From the NCBI GenBank assembly GCA_000827205.1, contig KN832556.1, positions 1,051,198 to 1,115,197 on the forward strand: 64,000 nt of DNA, read 5' to 3'. Below the pieces are notes generated by a model that had not been told where the DNA came from, ran no database searches, and saw only the letters and a list, made by a program, of their open reading frames with translations. Within the stretch, counting starts at the first letter, position 1. Each line of letters opens with the position of its first letter. Shown one piece after another: positions 56,876 through 64,000 of the stretch. Source of the stretch: Plicaturopsis crispa FD-325 SS-3. Taxonomy: Eukaryota; Basidiomycota; Agaricomycetes; Amylocorticiales; Amylocorticiaceae. The translations under genes and the position numbers were made by a program.

Positions 56876-58170
56876 TCAGACCAGCTTCGCCTCTCGTTTG
56901 GCCTGCTGCACTTGCGCAAGCCGATGACTCCGCAACGTCATGTTGGATCCTTGCGCCGACTTTTTCGCGTTCGCTGCAGCAGGGACAGCCGGCGCTACAG
57001 ATGATTGCGATAGTGATATCCGAGTCTCGTCGGATGCAAAGCCGGGAATGCGAATATTGTGATTTCGTTCTGTAGAGCAGCGGCAAATAAGCGACAGGGC
57101 TCGCATCGAATACGGGGCATACTTACCTAGGTGAAGCTGCAAGTCACGCACTTCGAGCGTCTCGCTGCCACGGTGCTTTGCGAGGCGGCACCCGAAGTTG
57201 GTGACAGAGTCTATGAACTCGTCCGCGATGTTCAAGAGCAACTAATGAGAAAGAAAACACAGATCAATTAATATTAGACGACCGCAAGAAGACAAGGGAG
57301 ACTCACATCCTCTACATCAGCTTCTATCTTCACGCTCGGGTCCACGCTGGACACCAAATCCTGTATCGACCTGCGCATGCTCTGGTCGCCCGGCGTACTC
57401 TTCCTCCGCGAGCGGTTATCGTCCAAATTGAGCATACTCGCGTCGTCACTCCCACGCGAAATTTGCGCAGGTGTACCTGCGTGTGGCGCCACCGTCAGCT
57501 TCCTCCTCCTCATCCTCCTACGAGTATCAGGATCTTGAAGGCACGCACCAGATACCCTTCCGCTGGGGATGCCGCCGGTGAGTGTGGGTCTGCCTTGCTG
57601 CGCGGTGGACCACTGGACGGGCCCGGGGTTCGTGGAATTAATCGTCTGGCTTATGGGGTAGCTGCTGAGTCCAGGCGCCGAGCTGAGGAGAGGCGCAGGG
57701 GATCCGCCTTTGATGCCTGCAGAGTGTCCGCCCAGAGCAGCCTTCACGACAATGATGAGTTTTGGAACGAAAAGGTGGGGACAAGGGGGATTCAAGAAGG
57801 AAAGGGGATATACCTTTGAAGGGCCGGCCACAGCATTGGAGTTCGCGGCAGCAGCAGTTGCAGCCTTGTGTTTGTCGGCGTATTCTTTCAGCTGTCCAAA
57901 TTCAAAGGGGGCCCTCCCTTTCAACCCCATTGCACACAACACATCATATTACGATTGAAAACGGCGTACCTGCAGGACCTGCTGGTGGTTAAGTTTGCCC
58001 TGTTTCGCGAGCTCGCCAAGCTGGCTCATGTTCGCGATGAGCAATTGTGCAATGCGATCGCCGGAAAGAGGGTCCCCGGTCTGTGTTTTGAAGGCGTTTC
58101 CTAGTGCCGTTATGATGCTGGCGGCATTGGGATTCGGTCCTTGAGCGGGAATGGCAGTGTTTTGCGACAT
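56876..58170 (-). CDS. TAF12: TFIID/SAGA subunit TAF12
   Basis: Histone-fold subunit of TFIID (and SAGA) that pairs with TAF4/Ada1. Six exons: 58170-57970, 57891-57814, 57741-57549, 57476-57307, 57241-57127, 57069-56876; 316 residues. The N-terminal half is Ala/Gln/Ser-rich and helical ([20 protein letters not shown]). A linker leads to the histone fold (about residues 182-265): [60 protein letters not shown] and NHNIRIPGF, all hallmark TAF12 sequence. The C-terminal tail is Ala/Lys-rich. It converges with the helicase gene 270 bp away. Confidence 0.93.
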
Positions 58171-58452
58171 GTTGTGGATTCTTGCGACGGTCCTTCGTCA
58201 AGGTCGGTAAAGAAAGCGGGGCGGGGTCAATGCACGTCGTTACGTAAGTCACACGCCTCGAGGCTCGCAAACGCCCATCTGCAAGATCCTTTGCCTTTTT
58301 TATCCGTCAACTCGCGAAGTTGAAAACAAACGATATCTATAATATGCTACAGTCATCTAAATGCTACGTGAGATAAATGCTACATGTGTAATTGATACAA
58401 GGTGATAGTACTTCCTGGGTAATAATACAGCCGCATCGTGGTATAGTGCACA

Positions 58453-61073
58453 TCAAGCAACCAGGAGGAAAGCTACAGCCACCCCAAAAATCACCACCCA
58501 CTCCCCACTCCCAGCGCGCGCAAACGAGCTCAACCCCGCGCTGCTGCTCTGCACCTGGTCGTTTTGCTGGGGCATGCCCGACCCCGGAAGCGAGCCGATC
58601 GGAAGAATGTCCTGTGTGCCGATCTGGCCTGACCCCACCATGATTTGTACGCCGATCGAGGGGACGCCGTCGACGACGACGAAGAGGACTGTAAGGGTAG
58701 ATTTAGCCAAGTAGCATATGGAATGGGAATCTAGAGAAACGTAAACGTACGGGCAGGACCGGGTGCGAGGATCGCGGGGTTAGGTGGGAGCTGGCTAACG
58801 TGCAGCACAACACTACCATCCGGGTTCCCGGTATACGTCGAGTCGAGCTCTACCAATCGCTGTCCCATGTTCTTTTCTCGCACCAACACCAAATGAGTAT
58901 CCAAGTCGACACAACGCGTGGTATATGCACTCACGATCGAATGCGTCGAGAACCCCGTCCGCACGACAACAACACTAGCATTCTGCGCGTTCCAGATATT
59001 CCCGCCCAGATCGTCCTTGCTCAGCTGTACGTCGAAGGACGGCCCGCCATAGCTGAGGTTCGCGGGCAAGCCACGCGGCTCCGGCCGCCGCTCGTTGTAG
59101 TACAGCGGATAGAACTTCTCGACCCGGTATTCCGTGGCGTACGTGACGTCGGTGTTGTAGTCCGCGTTGGGGTTGGAGCCAGATACAAACACTGAGCCTA
59201 TGCAAGTGCAGACGGTCAATGATCCGCTTGAGTAGGGGAAAATACACGAGACGAACCGTCAGGCAGAAGGGTCGCGCCGGAGTGGTATAGACGCGGTACA
59301 GTGCTGGGGGAGAGACCTTTCCGTGACCAGCGCGTGCCCGCAGGAGCAGTAGGGTCATAAATAACGGGGGACAGCACAGGGTTGTCAGCGTAGGATTGTC
59401 CTATCGACCACGAAGTGTTCCCATACCCCGCCGTCCCTATTTCGCACGTTCAGTTCAACTTGGTATGCACGGAAGACAGCAGTGGGATCAAGCATACTTA
59501 CCGGTTTGCGCGCCGTTAAGACATAGGATCTGCCCATTCGGCAGGATGATAAGGTTGGCCATGCTGCGGCCCTCGGGCAGCGGGTCGTCTTCGCTATACG
59601 TGCTCGCCACGTCCGGGGTGATTTGGACACAGGAATTCGACGCGGGGTAGGTAGCAATATCCCAATCCTGAGTCCATCTGCAGATACCATGCGCCCCATA
59701 AGTCACGCACTCCGTGCCCGAGGGAACCAACGCACCGATCAGACTGCAAGTTCGTCCCACCACAGAACAAGATCGTCGCAGTCCAGTTATTCTTAGGCGT
59801 CAGCGGCATCATCACCGTCCCCGCGCTCGCCGGGTACGTCCTCACCGCATCCGGAATATCGTCCAACTTGTACTCTTTCTTGTTCTTGTAGTCCAGCATC
59901 GCGGTCGCCCAGTTCGACTGCAGGAGGACGTTGCCGGAGGGAAGGAGGAACGTGATCGGGTACAGGTTGACGGGCAGGGTGGCGGTGAGGATGGGGGATA
60001 CGATGGGGGTGCCTGTGCCCCGCGGAGGGAGGAATTCGTAGGTGGGGTTGGTTTGGTTTGCGTCGTTGACGTAGCCGCCCCATTGGCAGCCTCCGAGCTG
60101 GTAGTATGCGATAGTGAGTGTTTTGGATTTGGGGGACAGCAGGGAAAACGTACAATCATGACGCTTCCGTCCTCGAGAGTTTCTCTATTTTTTGGGGAAC
60201 CCGTGAGTTAGGAGCTAGCCCACTACTGGGAACAACTCACAAAGAAGGATACCATCGCCTCGTCGACAGGCCGGCTGTAAGGACCCAATCACAACTATCA
60301 TCATCGCACGGTGTTAGAAGTCTACAAAGCAGCCGTTAGAGATAATCTGGTGGCGGTAAGCAGCGGGAACTGACCGAACCCTGCGTTTAGTATGGATCAG
60401 TAAATACGGCAAGAGACCAGCATTCGATATCGAGCCCAAATACGCACGATTTTCCACCATCTGGGTCATTGTACCGTCCGCCACCATTTTGACTGTTCGC
60501 CTGCCCCCCTCCATACGTGACGGCCTGGTTCCCACCTACGTTGACCCAGGTCCCGTTCCCCAATAAATTTCCTCCCTTTACGCCGAGCGGCATTCAGCCA
60601 TAGTTTCGTATAGATATTTACGATGACTTACCGCGCAGAAGGAATTCGTGACAACATCCATCCCGCGGGCTTTGTTAGACGTCATGCTAAATTCTGGAAT
60701 ATAGGTCAATGCCAGCTACCAAGCTCTGCACAAAGAAGGCATACCCGCAGCCCACGCCGGGTGTCCATTGACCTGCGTCGGGTTGTTTTCCGTCTTGTCG
60801 ACGATGTAAACTTTATCTGGAGTTCCTAGGAATAGCTAAGAAGTTTCGTTCGATTATTAACGCTGTTCAATTCCAGGGACCAAAACCCACCTGCTGCGCA
60901 CTGACGAGACTGTTCCCGATGATCTCGAACTGCCCGACAGAGCCTGTTTTCTTCGGCTGTCCTGGAGATGGTGTGGTGTTAGCGATAGACTGTGTGTAAG
61001 CTCGACCCGCGCCGGCGAGAAAATAGATGCAAAATGTAGCCGCCGGGGCAATGTGTCGGGATAGTAGGATCAT
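58453..61073 (-). CDS. Copper radical oxidase (glyoxal-oxidase-like), membrane-anchored tail
   Basis: Extracellular copper enzyme of the galactose/glyoxal oxidase group that oxidises aldehydes or alcohols and makes H2O2, which can feed lignin peroxidases. Thirteen exons: 61073-60891, 60835-60745, 60693-60632, 60575-60448, 60380-60375, 60321-60241, 60184-60154, 60097-59736, 59677-59502, 59436-59257, 59197-58935, 58871-58751, 58688-58453; 639 residues. A signal peptide is present. The cysteine of the Cys-Tyr cofactor lies in TNSFCAGG, the active-site Tyr-His in PRLYHSGATLLPDGS and the copper His in FSTHSINMGQR; Kelch-type blocks RRWYPSLETLEDGSVMI and EGRSMANLIILPNGQILCLN fit. The C-terminus (Ser-rich, then EWVVIFGVAVAFLLVA) looks like a GPI-attachment signal. 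One exon is only 6 nt. Confidence 0.9.
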
Positions 61074-61619
61074 TGTCGTAGATAATTGTGTGTTGGGTAT
61101 AGTGTGAAATGAGTGGACAGGCTGGCGGGACTAGCGCGCAGCCATGGAAGTAGAAACTTGAAGACTTTCGACGGTGGCGTCGCCAGACTTTCGTGTCGCG
61201 TTTGGGATCACATGTGATATTCAGACTCCGTGCCATTCAACTTGCAGCAGCCTTGTGCAACACCCTGCGTCTCTCCACCATGTAAAAAGTCGTTACCATC
61301 GTAAATCTAATAGTACTGTCGTCGAGTTTCAGCAAAGCAGGTATCAATAACTTGAGTGTTGATTCAGAAGTCAAGCTCGAGGCTGAGGTGCGCGGAGATT
61401 TGATCTTCGGACTCTTCACATCTCTTCACATGTCATTTTATTAGGCACCGAGGCGATTTTGATACCCTTCTGAATTCGACGTCAAGCAGCAAGCTTTTCA
61501 GTGGACAAGGCTGTGTAAACATGTCGCAGACCGAATATTTCAGCTGTGCATCCTGTGTGCATCTATCCCTTCAACGCACACATCCTGCCCAACGACTGCT
61601 GTAGCCTCAGCGCCCCGTG
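61074..61619. promoter_or_regulatory. Shared divergent promoter of copper oxidase and GPCR
   Basis: 546 bp lie between two start codons facing apart. A palindrome-like CACATGTG lies near 61210. No gene is recognised, and both promoters must lie here. Confidence 0.45.
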
Positions 61620-63298
61620 ATGGCCTACGTACAAATAAACGCCAGTGCACCAGACTTGACGCTGTACGGAGGAGTCGTGTGCAAATGGGACGAATTCCAG
61701 ATATCCCGGAGCAGCCCAGACGCCCCGTTGCACTGCCTGACTCGCGGGGAAAGCATTGGCCTTACTGTGAGTGCACCGTCATCCCCACGAGTACTTCGAA
61801 ACTGATAAGATACTGGACGCACATAGCTCACTGCAGAGGCTTCTATTATTTCGGCCATAGCGGTCCTCATCGTCTTGAGTCTCATAATTGTCCGTATCTT
61901 TGCGTCATCGTCATTCTCCAGGAACTCATAAATGGCCTGCAGCGCAACTACGTACACCACCTTCGGCTATATCCACGCGGCAAATGGCGATTGATCCAAG
62001 AGCCCATGGATTTGTACATGGTACGCGCTGCCACCTAGTCCGAAATGCACCGGATCACGATTTAATTGTGCCCCAGCTTTCGCTCTTCGCATCGGATCTG
62101 ATCCAGGCAATGGGGACGGTACTTGACGTGAAGTGGGCCCATGCAGGGAAACTCGAGAACGGGTCATTCTGTACCGCGCAAGGTGCGTAGTGGTGTCCCT
62201 ACTAATCAATACATAACGCTGAGCTACCTGCTAGGCGTCGTTCAGCAGCTGGGAGAGACCAGCGTGGCGATGGCAACATTCGTGCGCCTCTACACTACAC
62301 ATATGCGTCAAAATGGTACTAACACGCGTGCGCGCAGGCTATCGCGATCCACTCGTTCTCCGCCGTGTGGTGGAGCAAGGGCGTGCACTCCATGAAAGTC
62401 GCGTGGGCCGTCGTCGGTCTGCTCTGGCTGTATGTAGTGCTGTTCGTCGGCCTCGGAGAAGGCCTGCACCGTTCAGGCGCGTACGTCACCCCAATCGGCA
62501 CGAAGAATACGTCATACGAAACGCCCACACCAGTAAGTTGCTTTCCCTTCTGTCCACTATCAGATATACTGATCCAAGCATTCTAGTATTGGTGCTGGGT
62601 GGGCAGTAGCTACGGCAAAGAGCGCATATGGGGCGAATATTTCTGGCTGTGGCTGACACTCGCGACGTCCATCATAGTGTACATACCGCTGTACTTCTGG
62701 AAACGCGGCAACCTGGATATCGACGGCAGCAGGTGGTTCAGCGTCAAGTTCCACCGCACGGACGGCGCGCGGCACGACCCCGACATCGGCAAGCGGCGCT
62801 CCTTCGACATGCTCGCGTACGTCGCGCGTCCCCTCTAAATGTTCGCTGCGCGTCTCCCAAATTGTGCTGACACCCGCCGCGCTATGCAGGTACCCGCTGG
62901 TATACTGCGTGATCGTGCTCCCGCTGAGCATCGTGCGCTGGTACACGTTCGACGGCAAGGCCGTCCCCTCCGTCGGAACGTTCTTCGTGATATTCGTCTA
63001 CGGGCTCTCCGGGTTCTTCAACGTGCTGCTCTTCCTCACCACGCGCCCGCACCTGCTGCTGTTCACCCCGCGCGCCGCGCGCGTCGTGGAGGGATTACCG
63101 CCGTCGTCGACGTTTGACTTGCCTGCGGAGACGTTCGGTCTGCCTGCGGAGGCGCGCGAGGAGGAGGAGGAGCACGCGCCGGTGACGCCAGCGCTGCGGA
63201 TGGGGTGCTTGCCCGACGAGGAGGACAGCGGGTGGACACCGTCGATCGAGATGGGCGCGGACGGCGGCTCGTTCACCTCGAGGGAGTCTCACCATTGA
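61620..63298 (+). CDS. Seven-TM receptor of the Git3/cAMP-receptor-like class
   Basis: G-protein-coupled receptor of the fungal Git3/Gpr1 and cAMP-receptor-like group, thought to sense sugars or other nutrients. Eight exons: 61620-61766, 61827-61889, 61943-62020, 62077-62182, 62235-62281, 62338-62532, 62587-62816, 62890-63298; 424 residues. TM1 is ASIISAIAVLIVLSLII, followed by the intracellular RGKWRLIQEPMDLYM. TM2-TM3 hold LFASDLIQAMGTVLDVKWAH and the FCTAQGVVQQLGE cysteine. TM4-TM5 include WAVVGLLWLYVVLFVGLG and the loop YWCWVGSSYGKERIWGEYFW; TM6-TM7 follow (LVYCVIVLPLSIVRWYTF; FVIFVYGLSGFFNVLLFLTT). The tail is acidic. The start was chosen at 61620; the 49-residue N-terminus is the least certain part. 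Confidence 0.82.
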
Positions 63299-63305
63299 TA
63301 CTGTC

Positions 63306-63359
63306 TCTTCCTCGATGTGCATCTATTCCTCGGTGTGCATCTCTTCCTCGGTGTGTATA
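63306..63359 (+). repeat. Three tandem copies of an 18-bp unit
   Basis: An 18-bp unit (consensus TCTTCCTCGGTGTGCATC) is repeated three times directly after the GPCR stop codon, with one to three differences between copies. It would lie in the 3' UTR. Confidence 0.85.
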
Positions 63360-64000
63360 TTGGACATGTAAGTATTAGGCACTGTATCCACTTGTAATTT
63401 ATTATGGTGAGTGAGATTACTGTATCTCCCATCGCTCGCCATCTGACGGTCTATTTGATAGTCACTATCATACCATCAGATACATATACCGTTACGGCCT
63501 GCGCTTTGGCCTTGTGTCGCAACCATCGCCAGCGGGGAGTTTACTTGTAAGAGGGTCGTTGAGCACGGTGAGAGCCGTATTTTCGATTTTTTTTGTCGAA
63601 GTTCTCGTATCATCGTGGCCGTCCACAAACTCTCGCTTTCCGTGGGGGCTATGCGGGGACGTTGAATTGCATGCCGCCAACCGCTGAATTCGTCGAGGGG
63701 GAACACTTCTTGTCGGGGCGGAGTTGTTTCTCAGAATTTCGCTGAACTCTTTTTCTCGCCTATAACAGCTGCTCCTATTCAGCAGGGAGCACTTTTCCAC
63801 GTGCGAGACGTCGATTCCAGACCTCCCACAGGTGAATCCGTCCGGGGGGACGCCTTTTTTCGGTGCGGCGCGTTTTCTCAATTTTTCATGCCGACGTTGT
63901 TTTTCTTCTAGGGCATCTTCTGCAAGTACGCTGCCTCTGCGAGGAGCGCTCACGCACGACTCCCGCGTCGATTTCACGTTGTTGACCGTCGAACTCGTCG
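63360..64000. other. Window end without a supported gene
   Basis: A 161-codon minus-strand frame (63977-63492) is open here. Its product is Arg/Ser/Lys-rich with scattered cysteines and no motif I recognise, and its start may be an internal Met of a longer frame. It may be an exon of a gene beyond the edge or chance. I do not call it. Confidence 0.35.

Noticed and set aside
1-64000. Transposons, virus-like elements, CRISPR arrays or bacterial operons
   Set aside because: No terminal repeats, integrase, reverse transcriptase or transposase motifs and no spaced repeats were seen; the window is eukaryotic and intron-rich.

Overview
This window is nuclear DNA from a filamentous basidiomycete, most likely an Agaricomycete and possibly a wood-decay species. 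The evidence is short (about 45-70 bp) introns in nearly every gene, many very small exons, basidiomycete-type gene products (a copper-radical/glyoxal oxidase, a tannase-feruloyl esterase, MYND-finger and Git3-like receptor genes) and close packing on both strands. All gene models were built by hand by joining exons whose GT-AG (three times GC-AG) borders keep the reading frame. Coordinates are genomic spans with exons listed in each entry; nothing was confirmed by transcripts or database search.

Layout. 0-2 kb: 5' part of an unrecognised proline-rich protein (-), cut by the window edge. 2.4-4 kb: SSU1/Mae1-type anion exporter (+). 5-6.5 kb: short-chain dehydrogenase (-). 6.5-8.4 kb: gene-free. 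8.5-10 kb: Tat-SF1/Cus2 splicing factor (+). 10.1-13.3 kb: type II PI 4-kinase (-), divergent from MND1 (+, 13.5-14.6 kb). 15-16.4 kb: a secreted, cysteine-rich Kex2-processed repeat precursor (-). 17.6-19.8 kb: tannase/feruloyl esterase (+). 20.2-21.1 kb: MYND finger protein (+). 22.5-25.6 kb: Zn2Cys6 regulator (+). 26-27.7 kb: BZW/5MP eIF5-mimic (-). 28.6-29.3 kb: a second Kex2-type precursor (+). 29.6-32.1 kb: PNS1/CTL transporter with an in-frame stop (-). 32.8-34.3 kb: PP2C phosphatase (-). 34.7 kb: intron-containing tRNA-His. 35-35.9 kb: four-TM claudin-like protein (+). 36.3-38.4 kb: glycerol-3-phosphate acyltransferase (-), head to head with RRP12 (+, 38.7-43 kb). 43.2-44.2 kb: proteasome chaperone PAC2 (-), head to head with a flavin monooxygenase (+, 44.7-46.4 kb). 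46.5-47.7 kb: ETF alpha subunit (-), head to head with a 27-exon ZNFX1/Hrr1-like RNA helicase (+, 48.2-56.6 kb). 56.9-58.2 kb: TAF12 (-). 58.5-61.1 kb: copper radical oxidase (-), head to head with a Git3-like GPCR (+, 61.6-63.3 kb).

Most genes are housekeeping: rRNA processing, proteasome assembly, TFIID, splicing, lipid synthesis, translation control, meiosis. The accessory content is two related Kex2-cleaved secreted precursors, secreted carbohydrate/lignin-active enzymes, a monooxygenase and the GPCR. The two points most worth following are the Kex2 precursors, whose encoded peptides I do not recognise, and the RNAi-type helicase, which joins tandem CCCH fingers, an SF1 helicase, NFX1 fingers and an RZ finger in one protein. 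I saw no transposon, virus copy or CRISPR array.
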